64,000 nucleotides of DNA from DATAOG01 sp963798075. GTDB lineage: Bacteria > Pseudomonadota > Alphaproteobacteria > Geminicoccales > Geminicoccaceae. The stretch's first letter is position 1; each line of letters opens with the position of its first letter. Location of the stretch: NCBI GenBank assembly GCA_963798075.1, contig CAWCRU010000008.1, forward strand, positions 186,001 to 250,000, read 5' to 3'. Below the pieces are notes generated by a model. That model did no database searches. It was not told where the DNA came from and worked only from the letters and a program-made list of their open reading frames with translations. Shown in pieces: positions 34,881 to 43,801 of the stretch. Made by a program: the position numbers and the translations under genes.

Positions 34881-37253
34881 ATGCCCATGTTGTCGCGGAA
34901 CCTGGAAAAGACCCTTCGCCGAGCCTTGGCGCTAGCCAATGCCCGTCAGCACGAGTACGCGACCCTCGAGCATCTGCTCATGGCGTTGCTCGACGACGAG
35001 GACGCGGCCGCGGTGCTTAAGGCCTGCGCGGTCGAGATCGACCGCCTGCGCGCCAGCCTGAACGATTTTTTGGATCACGATCTCACCAGCCTCGCGGTCG
35101 AGGGCGTGGTCGATGCGAAGCCGACCGCGGGCTTCCAGCGGGTCATCCAGCGCGCCGCGATCCACGTCCAGAGCTCCGGGCGCAGCGAGGTGACCGGGGC
35201 CAACGTCCTGGTCGCGCTGTTCTCCGAACGGGAGTCCCATGCCGTCTATTTTCTGCAAGAGCAGAACATGTCGCGCCTCGATGCCGTCAACTACATCAGC
35301 CACGGCATCGCCAAACGCGCCGGGATGAGCGAGGCCCGCCGCGTCCGTGGTGCCGAGGAGCCCGAGGAGCGGCGCGGCAACCAGTCGACCGAGGCGCTCA
35401 ACGCCTATTGCACCGATCTCAACGCCAAGGCCAAGCAGGGCAAGATCGACGTCCTGATCGGCCGCGATCTCGAGGTCGAACGGACCATCCAGATCCTGTG
35501 CCGGCGCTCCAAGAACAACCCGCTGTTCGTGGGCGACCCCGGGGTCGGCAAGACAGCGATCGCCGAGGGCCTGGCGCTCAGGATCGTGCGCGGCGAGGTA
35601 CCGGAGGTGCTGCGCAAGGCGGTCATCTTCCAGCTCGACATGGGGGCGCTGCTTGCGGGCACCCGCTACCGGGGCGATTTCGAGGAGCGCCTCAAGGGGG
35701 TGCTGACCGAGCTCGAGGCGGACGATCGCGCGATCCTGTTCATCGACGAGATCCACACCGTGGTCGGTGCCGGCGCCACCAGCGGCGGCTCGCTCGATGC
35801 CTCGAACCTGCTCAAGCCCGCGCTCGCCAGCGGCAGCCTGCGCTGCATCGGCTCGACCACCTACAAGGAATACCGCAACTATTTCGAGAAGGACCGCGCG
35901 CTCGTCCGCCGCTTCCAGAAGATCGACATCCACGAGCCGACCCAGGACGAGACCTTCAAGATCCTGATGGGACTCAAGCCCTCGTTCGAGGAGCACCACC
36001 AGGTGCGCTACACGAGCAGCGCGATCAAGGCCGCGGTCGAGCTGTCGACGCGCTACATCCACGACCGCAAGCTGCCCGACAAGGCGATCGACGTGATCGA
36101 CGAGGTCGGGGCGGCCCAGATGCTCAAGCCCGAAGCCCAGCGGCGCAAGACCCTCGGCGTCAAGGACATCGAGGAGGTGGTCGCCAAGATGGCGCGGGTG
36201 CCGGTCAAGAACGTCAACGCCCGCGACAAGGAGGTGCTGCGCAATCTCGGCGCCGATCTCCAGTCGGTGGTGTTCGGCCAGGACCGGGCGATCGAGGCGC
36301 TGGCCAGCGCGATCAAGCTCGCCCGCGCCGGCCTGCGCGATCCCCAAAAGCCGATCGGCTGCTATCTGTTCTCGGGGCCCACCGGGGTCGGCAAGACCGA
36401 GGTCGCGCGCCAGCTCGCCCGGATCATGGGCATCGAGCTGGTCCGCTTCGACATGTCGGAGTACATGGAGCGCCACGCGGTCTCGCGCCTGATCGGCGCC
36501 CCCCCGGGCTACGTCGGCTTCGACCAGGGCGGCCTCTTGACCGACGCGATCGACCAGCAGCCGCACGCGGTGCTCCTGCTCGACGAGATCGAAAAGGCGC
36601 ATCCGGACGTCTTCAACATCCTCCTCCAGGTCATGGACTACGGCAAGTTGACCGACAACAACGGCAAGACGGTCGACTTCCGCAGCGTCATCTTGATCAT
36701 GACGACCAACGCCGGCGCCTCGGACATGAGCAAGCCCGCCATGGGGTTCGGTCGCGGCGCGCGCGAGGGCGAGGATACCGAGGCGATCAAGCGGATGTTC
36801 ATGCCCGAGTTCCGCAACCGCCTCGATGCGATCATCGCCTTCGCCGGCCTGACGCCCGAGATCCTGGCGCATGTGGTCGACAAGTTCGTCCAGGAGCTCG
36901 CGGCCCAGCTCGCCGACCGCCGCGTCCATCTCGAGGTCGACGCCCAGGCCAAGGCCTGGCTCGGCGAGAAAGGCTACGATCCGCTCTATGGTGCGCGCCC
37001 GCTCGCCCGGGCGATCCAGGAGCACATCAAACGGCCGCTGGCCGACGAGCTGCTGTTCGGCACGCTCGCCAAGGGCGGCAAGGTCGTGGTCACGATCCGC
37101 GACGGCCAGCCGGCCTTCGACTGCACGCCCGCAAACACGCCGGCGCTGCTGCCGCCGCCCGGCGGCGACCCTGAGCTCGCGGCGCTCGACGACGAGGAGC
37201 AGGACGACGAGGCCGACGATCAGGAATATCTGACCGAGGAGCCCGTCGCCTGA
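34881..37253 (+). CDS. clpA: ClpA, ATP-dependent protease ATPase subunit
   Basis: A 790-residue AAA+ unfoldase that feeds ClpP and takes substrates from ClpS. The N domain is at residues 1-145. Two ATPase rings follow with Walker A GDPGVGKTA (~217) and GPTGVGKTE (~499), Walker B FIDEIHTV and LLDEIEKAH, and an IGAPPGYVGFDQGG sensor region in ring 2. The ClpP-docking loop sits after that. The C-terminus is a long acidic tail (LAALDDEEQDDEADDQEYLT). It is directly behind clpS. Confidence 0.95.
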   Translation: MPMLSRNLEKTLRRALALANARQHEYATLEHLLMALLDDEDAAAVLKACAVEIDRLRASLNDFLDHDLTSLAVEGVVDAKPTAGFQRVIQRAAIHVQSSGRSEVTGANVLVALFSERESHAVYFLQEQNMSRLDAVNYISHGIAKRAGMSEARRVRGAEEPEERRGNQSTEALNAYCTDLNAKAKQGKIDVLIGRDLEVERTIQILCRRSKNNPLFVGDPGVGKTAIAEGLALRIVRGEVPEVLRKAVIFQLDMGALLAGTRYRGDFEERLKGVLTELEADDRAILFIDEIHTVVGAGATSGGSLDASNLLKPALASGSLRCIGSTTYKEYRNYFEKDRALVRRFQKIDIHEPTQDETFKILMGLKPSFEEHHQVRYTSSAIKAAVELSTRYIHDRKLPDKAIDVIDEVGAAQMLKPEAQRRKTLGVKDIEEVVAKMARVPVKNVNARDKEVLRNLGADLQSVVFGQDRAIEALASAIKLARAGLRDPQKPIGCYLFSGPTGVGKTEVARQLARIMGIELVRFDMSEYMERHAVSRLIGAPPGYVGFDQGGLLTDAIDQQPHAVLLLDEIEKAHPDVFNILLQVMDYGKLTDNNGKTVDFRSVILIMTTNAGASDMSKPAMGFGRGAREGEDTEAIKRMFMPEFRNRLDAIIAFAGLTPEILAHVVDKFVQELAAQLADRRVHLEVDAQAKAWLGEKGYDPLYGARPLARAIQEHIKRPLADELLFGTLAKGGKVVVTIRDGQPAFDCTPANTPALLPPPGGDPELAALDDEEQDDEADDQEYLTEEPVA

Positions 37254-37266
37254 TCCGACCGCCGGC

Positions 37267-38046
37267 CTAGGGCCGTGCGCCCGGGGCGAGCATGAAGCCG
37301 CCGCCGGAGGCGTCGAGCAGGGCGCCCGAGATGAACGAAGAGGCCTCCGACAACAGGAAAAGGATCACGCGCGCCATCTCGTCGGGCAGGGCGCAGCGGT
37401 TCATTGCGATCGTATTGGCGATCCGGGCGCCAAGCTCCGGGTCGCCGCGCAGGTCATCGGTCATGTCGGTGAGGGTCATGCCGGGCCGGAGCGCGTTGAC
37501 CCGGATGCCCTCGCGCGCGACCTCCCTTGCGAAGCCGACCGTGAAGGCGTCGACCGCGGCCTTGGAGGCGGCGTAGGCGCTGCGCCCGGCGCGGCCGCCG
37601 ATGGTCGCGGCCATCGACGAGAGGTTGACGATCGCGCCGCCGGCACCGCCCTCCCGGGTCGACATCCGGCGCGCCGCCTCCTTGCAGCAGAGCATGGTGC
37701 CGATCACGTTGACGGCCAGCAGGCGCTCGAGCGCCGCCTGCTCGAACTCGGTGACCCGGGTCGCCGGGCCGCCGTCGATGCCGGCGCTGTTGACCAGTGC
37801 TGTGAGCCGGCCGAGGCGATCCTCGACCGTCTCGAACAGCTGCCGGACCTGGTCCTGCTGCGCGACGTCGGCCTGGACCGCAACCGCGCGGCCGCCCGCC
37901 GCCTCGATCGCCGCGACCAGCGCCGCGGCGGCGGCCTGGTCGGCGCGATAGTTCACCGCCAGGGTGTAGCCCTGTCCGGCCGCGAGCCGCGCCGTCGCGG
38001 CGCCGATCCCGCGCGCGCCGCCGGTCACCAGCAACACTTTGCCCAT
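37267..38046 (-). CDS. Short-chain dehydrogenase/reductase
   Basis: This 259-residue SDR has VTGGARGIGAATA (cofactor loop), an NSAGIDGG near 90 and the active-site S/Y/K set in NLSSMAA and YAASKAAVDA. The pattern resembles glucose-1-dehydrogenase/3-oxoacyl-reductase-like SDRs; substrate unknown. It was given the ATG at 38046 (GKVLLVTGG) rather than 38079. It is convergent with clpA and head-to-head with a second SDR gene. Confidence 0.82.
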   Translation of the reverse strand: MGKVLLVTGGARGIGAATARLAAGQGYTLAVNYRADQAAAAALVAAIEAAGGRAVAVQADVAQQDQVRQLFETVEDRLGRLTALVNSAGIDGGPATRVTEFEQAALERLLAVNVIGTMLCCKEAARRMSTREGGAGGAIVNLSSMAATIGGRAGRSAYAASKAAVDAFTVGFAREVAREGIRVNALRPGMTLTDMTDDLRGDPELGARIANTIAMNRCALPDEMARVILFLLSEASSFISGALLDASGGGFMLAPGARP

Positions 38047-38180
38047 GCCCTTCTCCCAGCAACCGATCGTGGAGGGCATCTTGCGACTCGCCTGCCAGGC
38101 GTCAATGCGGCGACAGCCCGAGCGCTTGACAGGCCCGCGAATGAACGGGACGGTGCCGCCGCGCAGAAGGGGTGCTGGCG

Positions 38181-38915
38181 ATGGAGTTCGAGGACCGGCA
38201 GGTCGTGATCACGGGCGGGGCGGGCGGGATCGCGCGCGCGACCGCGAGGCTGCTGCTCGCGGACGGCGCGCGGCTCCTCCTGATCGATCCGGACGCGGGC
38301 GCGCTCGAGGCGCTGGCAGCCGAGCTCGATGCTGGCGCGCGGGTGCAGAGGGTCGTGTCGTCTCTCGCGACGCCCGCGGCCTGCGCCGCCGCGGTCGCCG
38401 GCCTGGTGCTGCCGATCTACGCGCTGGTCCATCTCGCCGGCATCTTCCGACCCGATGCTCTGGAGGGGGCGCAGCGTCCGGTCTGGGACGCGACCCTTGC
38501 CGCCAATCTCACCAACGCCTTCGACATGGCGGCTGCCTGCCGACCGCGGCTCGATCCGACGGCGACCGCGCGGCTGGTGTTCATGAGCTCGCTCGCCTTC
38601 CGGCGGGGCTCCTTCGACCACATCGCCTACAGCGCGGCCAAGGGCGGCATCGTCGGTCTCGTGCGCGCGCTCGCCCGCGGCCTCGCACCCCAGGTCCTGG
38701 TCAATGGTCTTGCCCCCGGCATCATCCTGACCGGCATGCCCGACCACATCATCGAGGTGCCCGAGCGGCGCGAGCGCCTGCTCGCCGAGACCGCGCTCAA
38801 GCGCTTCGGCGAGCCGCGCGAGGTCGCAAGCGTGATCCGTTTTCTGCTCAGCGACGCCTCGAGCTTCATCACCGGCCAGGTGATCAACGTCGACGGCGGC
38901 GTCGTCAATTCGTGA
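38181..38915 (+). CDS. Short-chain dehydrogenase/reductase (FabG-like)
   Basis: This 244-residue SDR has VVITGGAGGIARAT, LVHLAGIFRPD (in place of NNAG), and the catalytic SYK set in MSSLAFRRGSFDHIAYSAAKGG. The C-terminal RFLLSDASSFITGQVINVDGGV closes the Rossmann fold. NAD(P) is expected as cofactor; the substrate is not deducible. The ATG at 38181 has a GAAGGGG site upstream; GTG at 38172 is the alternative. It is divergent from the other SDR gene across ~135 bp. Confidence 0.8.
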   Translation: MEFEDRQVVITGGAGGIARATARLLLADGARLLLIDPDAGALEALAAELDAGARVQRVVSSLATPAACAAAVAGLVLPIYALVHLAGIFRPDALEGAQRPVWDATLAANLTNAFDMAAACRPRLDPTATARLVFMSSLAFRRGSFDHIAYSAAKGGIVGLVRALARGLAPQVLVNGLAPGIILTGMPDHIIEVPERRERLLAETALKRFGEPREVASVIRFLLSDASSFITGQVINVDGGVVNS

Positions 38916-38949
38916 GCGGATGCACCTGGTTCACGAGCGGCCGGCTCGA

Positions 38950-39246
38950 GCGGGCGTGGCCTGCCAGTGATCGCCATGACCCGCATGCCGAAGGCACGGG
39001 CGCGGCGTGCGACCGCCTGGCCGATGTGGCCGTAACCGACGCAGCCGACGGGCTTGCGGGCGAGCTCCGGGCGAAAGGGTGCCAGCAGGCGCGGGCTCTC
39101 GGCCCAGCTGCCGCCTTTGAACCGCGCGCTGCGGCCGGCGAGATCGACCGCGTCCAGGCCGGCGACCGGCAAAAGGACCAGCTTGAGGTTCGGCATCGGC
39201 GGCAGCCCGTCACCCAGCTCCACTTCCGGCGGCCGCGGCGGCCCGG
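38950..39246 (-). pseudogene. Remnant of a D-2-hydroxyacid dehydrogenase with internal deletion
   Basis: A minus-strand piece reads LKLVLLPVAGLDAVDLAG (N-terminal catalytic part) fused to FKGGSWAESPRLLAPFRPE and then LARKPVGCVGYGHIGQAVARRARAFGMRV, the NAD-binding start. In intact proteins roughly 60-80 residues lie between the first two blocks. No C-terminal catalytic His/Arg part follows. The fragment abuts the end of the Ldh-family gene, so it was probably once part of the same cluster. Confidence 0.7.
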
Positions 39247-39247
39247 A

Positions 39248-40318
39248 TCAGACCGCCCGGATGCCGCGGTCGATCTCGGCGGCCGCCACGCCGACCGAGC
39301 GGGCGGCCGTGCGCAGCTGGTCGAGCGTGTTGGCATCGAGCGGCAGGCCTTCGGCAAGCCGCCTCGCTTTGAGCCGGCGCTCGGGCTCGCCCGGGAACAG
39401 GACCTGGCCCGCGGGCTCGGCGGGCGGCGATGCCTTGACCCAGCCTTCGAGGCGCGCGAGGTCGGTCGCGATGGCCGCCACGCCGGCCATGCGCTCGGGG
39501 TCGATCAGGATCGAGAGCATGTTGTTGACCACCCGGTCGGCGTCCGGATTGTTGGGATGGCTGCTGCCGCCGCCGGTCAGGGCGCCGGCCAGGACCTCGC
39601 AGAAGATCGAGAGGCCGTAGCCCTTGTGGCCGCCGACCGTGAGCAAGGCACCCGGCGGGTCGGCGAACAGCGCCGCCGGATCGCGGGTCGGCCGGCCGCT
39701 CGCGTCGATCAGGCAGCCCTCGGGCACCTGCTCGCCCTTGTTCTGGGCGACCCGGACCTTGCCGGCGGCGATGATCCCGGTCGACATGTCGTGGATGATC
39801 GGCTCGCTGCCCGGCCTTGGCACGCCCATCGCGATCGGGTTGACCGACAATCGCCGGTCGCTGCCGCCGAACGGGGCGACCAGGATGCCGGCGCCCGAGG
39901 TATTGACGAAGTGCAGCGAGATGAGGCCGGCGGCCGCTGCCTGCTCGGCCCAGGCGCCGATCCGGCCGATGTGCGAGGCGTTGCGCAGGCCGACCACGGC
40001 GACCCCATGGGCGCGCGCCCGCTCGATGCCAAGCGCGACCGCCTGCCGGGCGACCACCTGCCCGTAGCCCTGCTGGCCGTCGACGACGATGAGCGCGCCG
40101 CCATCCTGCATGATGCTGGCCTTGCGGTTGGCACGCACGCCGCCCTGCTGCAGGAGCTTCAGGTACGGCAGAATCCGGATCACGCCGTGGGAATCGTGGC
40201 CGACCAGATTGGCGTCGATCAGGTGCTCCGCGATCGCCTCCGCCTCTTCCTGGTCCGACCCGGCGTGCCGGAAGATGCTGACGACGAGACCCTCGAGCGG
40301 CTCTGCGGCGATCGCCAT
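39248..40318 (-). CDS. Ldh-family (malate/lactate/sulfolactate type) oxidoreductase
   Basis: This 356-residue NAD(P)-dependent enzyme belongs to the malate/L-lactate/ureidoglycolate dehydrogenase family, distinct from Rossmann lactate dehydrogenases. Family blocks are SHGVIRI (catalytic His), LRNASHIGRIGAWAEQAA, GGSDRRLSVNPIAMGVP, HDMSTGIIAAGKVRVA and GGHKGYGLSIFCEVLAGALTGGG. Stereospecific oxidation of a 2-hydroxyacid is expected; the substrate is unknown. It follows the PdxA2/DtnK-like genes at 34 bp, so a D-threonate or similar sugar-acid route may use it. Confidence 0.85.
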   Translation of the reverse strand: MAIAAEPLEGLVVSIFRHAGSDQEEAEAIAEHLIDANLVGHDSHGVIRILPYLKLLQQGGVRANRKASIMQDGGALIVVDGQQGYGQVVARQAVALGIERARAHGVAVVGLRNASHIGRIGAWAEQAAAAGLISLHFVNTSGAGILVAPFGGSDRRLSVNPIAMGVPRPGSEPIIHDMSTGIIAAGKVRVAQNKGEQVPEGCLIDASGRPTRDPAALFADPPGALLTVGGHKGYGLSIFCEVLAGALTGGGSSHPNNPDADRVVNNMLSILIDPERMAGVAAIATDLARLEGWVKASPPAEPAGQVLFPGEPERRLKARRLAEGLPLDANTLDQLRTAARSVGVAAAEIDRGIRAV

Positions 40319-40352
40319 GGCGTTGTGTCCTCCCTCGAGCGTGACGGTTTGC

Positions 40353-41408
40353 CTAAAGCCTCGACGCGCCGCCGCCCTCAGCCCGGCGGGCGCTCGCCAG
40401 GCGGACGGCCATCTCGATCGCCTCGAGCATGCTCTGGGGGTTGGCGATGCCGCGGCCGGCGATGTCGAACGCCGTGCCGTGATCGACCGAGGTGCGCACG
40501 ATCGGCAGGCCGAGCGTCACGTTGACGCCCGAGAGCGCGGTCATCCGGCCGGTCGCGGGGTCCATCTGGAAGCCCAGCGTCTTGACCGCGACGTGGCCCT
40601 GGTCGTGGAACATCGCGACCACCGCGTCGAACTGGCCGCCCAGCGCCTTGACGAACACCGTATCGCCCGGGACCGGGCCCTCGAAGCTCATGCCCTGGCT
40701 TTGGAACTCCTCGATCACGGGCAGGATCACGTCGATGTCCTCGCGGCCGAACAGGCCGTTCTCGCCGGCATGCGGGTTGAGCGCGGCGACCCCGATCCGC
40801 GGCTTCAGGGTGCCGAGATCGAGCAACGCCTGGTGGGTGAGCTCGAATACCCGGCGCAGCCGCTCGGGCGTGATCCGCTTCGGCACATCGGCCAGCGCCA
40901 CATGGGTCGTTACGTGACTGACCTTGAGGCGGTCGTGGGCGAGCAGCATGCAGCTGCCCTTGGAGCCCGTGAGCTCGGCCAGGATCTCGGTATGGCCGGC
41001 GTAGGCGTAGCCGGCTGCGTTCAGCGCCTCCTTGTTGATCGGCGCGGTCACGATGCCATCGATCGCGCCCGCCATGGCGAGCTCCACCGCCTTTGCGATC
41101 GCGGCGAACGCGAGCCGGCCGGCCTCGGCGCTGAGCCGGCCCGGTGCCACCCGCTCGCGCGCGGCGGCGGCTTCGATCACCCGAACCTTCGGCCAGACCG
41201 CCGGCGCTTTGGCGCCGTCGATCTCGACCCTGCAGCCGAGCGCGCGCGCCGCGGCCTCGATGCAGGAGGCCGTGCCGATCACCGCGAGCTCGAGCTCGCC
41301 GGCGGCGACCCGCTCGCGCAGAAGCTCGAGAGCTTCGAGGATGATCTCGGGCCCGATCCCGGCGGGATCGCCCATCGTCAGTCCGAGGATCGGTCGATGT
41401 TCACTCAT
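40353..41408 (-). CDS. pdxA2: PdxA2-family 4-phospho-D-threonate-type dehydrogenase
   Basis: A 351-residue enzyme with PdxA signatures: LTMGDPAGIGPEI at the N-terminus, metal-binding histidines in AYAGHTEIL, VSHVTTHVAL and VVAMFHDQGH, and ALNPHAGENG. PdxA proper acts in vitamin B6 synthesis, while PdxA2 paralogues oxidise and decarboxylate 4-phospho-D-threonate or -erythronate to dihydroxyacetone phosphate and CO2. The immediate DtnK-like kinase neighbour supports the latter. The ATG at 41408 overlaps the kinase stop by 8 bp; GTG at 41417 is another choice. Confidence 0.82.
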   Translation of the reverse strand: MSEHRPILGLTMGDPAGIGPEIILEALELLRERVAAGELELAVIGTASCIEAAARALGCRVEIDGAKAPAVWPKVRVIEAAAARERVAPGRLSAEAGRLAFAAIAKAVELAMAGAIDGIVTAPINKEALNAAGYAYAGHTEILAELTGSKGSCMLLAHDRLKVSHVTTHVALADVPKRITPERLRRVFELTHQALLDLGTLKPRIGVAALNPHAGENGLFGREDIDVILPVIEEFQSQGMSFEGPVPGDTVFVKALGGQFDAVVAMFHDQGHVAVKTLGFQMDPATGRMTALSGVNVTLGLPIVRTSVDHGTAFDIAGRGIANPQSMLEAIEMAVRLASARRAEGGGASRL

Positions 41409-42510
41409 TGCGGTCACCCTTGGCGGAATTGGCGAGCCGGATCAAGAGGTCAGACGCGCCGAACGCGCCGGACTTGGAGATCACCTCGCAGCCCGGCCAG
41501 CGGCCGCCCTGGATCCTGGAGCGTGCGATCCCGGGCAACGGCTCGCCGCCGACCAGCAGCGCGTCCGCCTCGAGCACCCGGACCAGGCGGTGCAAGGTCG
41601 CCCCGCCGGTGACGACGAGCGAGCGCGGTTGCGGCAGCACCTCGCGCGCGCCGGCGAGCACGCGATCGAAGATCGGCCCGGCGAGCGCCGCTCCGGTGCC
41701 ATGGGCGATCTCGATCCAAAGGGCTGCCCGGCCGCCGCGGTCGAGCGCGGCAGCGATCTTTCGGATCGCGGGCTCGATCGTCCCGGTCGCCGGGACGCGG
41801 ATCAGGGCCTCGGGCGCGTGGGCGGCGAGCGCCTCGATCTGGGCGAGCGTGACCGGATGGTGGCTACCGAGCACGAGCAGCAATGGCGGCTCGAGCCCGG
41901 GGAGGGCAGCCGCTCGAGGCGTGCCGGCGAGCGCCCGGGCGAGGCCCGCGCTGCCGCACCACAAGACCGGCGGCTCGAGACGTCGCCCGGCCTCGACGAG
42001 GACAGCGAGGTCATGCTCATAGGCGGCATCGCACAAGAAGTAGCCGCCGCCCGTGACGAGCCGGGCCGACGCGGCGAGGCGAAGCGGCGCGGCGGCCTCA
42101 CGCAGTTCCTGCGCCAGATCGCAATCCACGGCCTGCCAGGCGTCGGCGGCGCGGGCGCGCCAGTACTGCCGGCCGCCCGCCGTGATCCGCTCCTGGGCCG
42201 GGAAGGCGGGTGCGATCACGGCGCTTGGGAAGGCGCCGCTCGCGAGGCAGGCGGCGATCTCGCGGCCGCTGTTGCCGCGCAGCAGCGAATCGATCTTCTT
42301 GTACGCGAGCTCGGCGCCCGAGAACGCGTGCAGCCACGCCGATGCCGGCGCCTGCGCGTCCCTGGACTCGGTGTCGAGAGCGAAGCTGCCGGGGACCGCG
42401 AGGGTTGACGCGTGGTCCCAATAGACCGGCAGCGGGCCGGTAAGCGCCGCCAGGGGGGCCGCCGTGTCGAGGGCGCCGGTGAGGTCGTCGGCGACGATTC
42501 GAACCCGCAT
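41401..42510 (-). CDS. Four-carbon acid sugar kinase (DUF1537, DtnK/OtnK-like)
   Basis: This 369-residue kinase has the N-terminal DUF1537 block RIVADDLTGALDTAA (substrate-binding Asp pair), KKIDSLLRGN, then a C-terminal nucleotide-binding half with VLWCGSAGLARAL, VLGSHHPVTLAQI and LVVTGGATLHRLV. It should phosphorylate D-threonate or a related C4 acid at C4. It is the first gene of a minus-strand group leading to pdxA2 and the Ldh-family gene. The exact acid is not known. Confidence 0.8.
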   Translation of the reverse strand: MRVRIVADDLTGALDTAAPLAALTGPLPVYWDHASTLAVPGSFALDTESRDAQAPASAWLHAFSGAELAYKKIDSLLRGNSGREIAACLASGAFPSAVIAPAFPAQERITAGGRQYWRARAADAWQAVDCDLAQELREAAAPLRLAASARLVTGGGYFLCDAAYEHDLAVLVEAGRRLEPPVLWCGSAGLARALAGTPRAAALPGLEPPLLLVLGSHHPVTLAQIEALAAHAPEALIRVPATGTIEPAIRKIAAALDRGGRAALWIEIAHGTGAALAGPIFDRVLAGAREVLPQPRSLVVTGGATLHRLVRVLEADALLVGGEPLPGIARSRIQGGRWPGCEVISKSGAFGASDLLIRLANSAKGDRNE

Positions 42511-42546
42511 CGAGGACGCGCCCGGCCGTTCAGAGTTCGCTCATGG

Positions 42547-42576
42547 TTGAGGGCCAGATTCGCCTAGCTTTATACA
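42547..42576 (+). promoter_or_regulatory. Putative sigma70-type promoter
   Basis: TTGAGG (42547-42552) and TATACA (42571-42576) are 18 bp apart, 27 bp before the ATG at 42603. Each matches four of six consensus bases. It sits just inside the divergent gap to the kinase gene and is the reason to prefer the ATG at 42603. Confidence 0.4.
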
Positions 42577-42602
42577 GGATGATGGATCGAAAGGCAGCCG
42601 AC

Positions 42603-43661
42603 ATGTCCAGCGGGGCCAGCACGCGAGCCTTGGGCCGGCATGACCTCGAGCGGGCGGTCGCCGCCGGCGTGCTCGACGCCGAGCGGGCCGAGGCGCTCTG
42701 GCAATTTCTCGGCAGCGAGCTTCCGAGCCTTCGGCCGCGGTTCGATCTGGTCCACGTGCTCTGGTATGCGGGCGCCCTGATCGTCATCGGCGCCATGGGG
42801 CTGTTCACGACGCTCGCGTTCGCCAGGCTGGGCGGCGGCGTGCTGGCGCTGGTCGCGGTTATCTATGCGGTCGCGCTCACGGCGGCGGGCGGCCATCTCT
42901 GGCAGCGCGGGATGCGCATCCCGGGCGGCCTCCTGATCACGGTCGCGGTCACGATGGCGCCCTTGTTCACCTTTGGCGTCCAGGACGCGCTCGGCTGGTG
43001 GACCCATGCCGAGCCCGGCAACTACCGGGACTTCTACATCTGGATCAAGGCGAGCTGGCTGCCGATGGAGCTCGCGACGATCGTGGCCGGCGTCGTCGCC
43101 CTTCGGTTCTGGCGCTTCCCGTTCCTGGTCGCGCCGATCGCGGTCGCACTCTGGTTCATGTCGATGGACCTCGTGTCCTGGGTGTTCGGCGAGGGCTGGG
43201 ACAGTTGGGATCAGCGCCGGATCGTCGGGATCTGGTTCGGTCTCGCGATGCTGATCGTCGCCTGGGCGGTCGATGTCCGCGCTCGGGGCGACTTCGCCTT
43301 CTGGCTGCACCTGTTCGGCCTCATGGCGTTCTGGGGCGGGCTCACGCTGGTCGACAGCCAGAACGAGCTCGGCAAGGCGTTCTACTGCCTGATCAACCTC
43401 GTGCTGCTGCTGCTTGCGCTGTTCCTGGAGCGGCGCGCCTATGCCGTGTTCGGCGCGCTGGGCATCGCCGGCTACCTCTGTCATCTGGCGGGCGAGGTGT
43501 TCCAGGATTCGCTGCTCTATCCGTTCGCGCTGTCGCTGATCGGCGTCCTGATCATCGCGGCCGGCCTGTTCGTGCATCGGCGCCAGGCGGCGATCACGGC
43601 GCTGCTGACCCGGCACCTGCCGCCCGCCCTCGAAGCGCTGCGCCCGGCGCACGCCCGCTGA
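42603..43661 (+). CDS. Polytopic membrane protein (DUF2157-like)
   Basis: A 352-residue protein with a short cytoplasmic N-terminus (a helical AALW-like segment: ERAEALWQFLGSELPSL near 32-48) followed by about ten membrane helices; DUF2157 proteins have this build. Tryptophan-rich loops, such as VQDALGWWTHAEPGNYRDFY, face one side. Function unknown. I chose ATG 42603 because AAAGG lies 8 bp upstream and the predicted promoter is just before; the longer frame starts at 42543, 42579 or 42582. It is divergent from the kinase gene. Confidence 0.65.
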   Translation: MSSGASTRALGRHDLERAVAAGVLDAERAEALWQFLGSELPSLRPRFDLVHVLWYAGALIVIGAMGLFTTLAFARLGGGVLALVAVIYAVALTAAGGHLWQRGMRIPGGLLITVAVTMAPLFTFGVQDALGWWTHAEPGNYRDFYIWIKASWLPMELATIVAGVVALRFWRFPFLVAPIAVALWFMSMDLVSWVFGEGWDSWDQRRIVGIWFGLAMLIVAWAVDVRARGDFAFWLHLFGLMAFWGGLTLVDSQNELGKAFYCLINLVLLLLALFLERRAYAVFGALGIAGYLCHLAGEVFQDSLLYPFALSLIGVLIIAAGLFVHRRQAAITALLTRHLPPALEALRPAHAR

Positions 43662-43701
43662 AGCCTGGCTTCGGCCCCCCACTCCGGCTTACCCTCGACG
43701 G

Positions 43702-43800
43702 ATGCGCCTGAACGACCTCGAACGGCGGATGCGGGACGGCGAGCTCGGGGCGCCCACGCGCTGGGCGATCGAGCAGCAGATCGCGGTCGGCGCGTTCTTC
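43702..43800 (+). pseudogene. N-terminal remnant of aconitase X
   Basis: This 33-codon fragment starts at an ATG and reads NDLERRMRDGELGAPTRWAI EQQIAVGAFF, the opening of bacterial aconitase-X (DUF521) proteins, which dehydrate a hydroxyproline-derived acid. The similarity ends abruptly at 43800, one base before the end of the convergent isomerase gene, where the frame goes on through unrelated sequence to a stop at 43828-43830. It looks like the breakpoint of a deletion. Full-length proteins have about 400-570 residues. Confidence 0.6.
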
Positions 43801-43801
43801 G

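Noticed and set aside
34932..37025. Long minus-strand frame (697 codons) opposite clpA
   Set aside because: Antisense shadow of a well-conserved gene.
42490..42510. GATTCGAACC resembling a tRNA T-loop on the minus strand
   Set aside because: It is the coding start of the DtnK-like gene and no acceptor or D-arm surrounds it.
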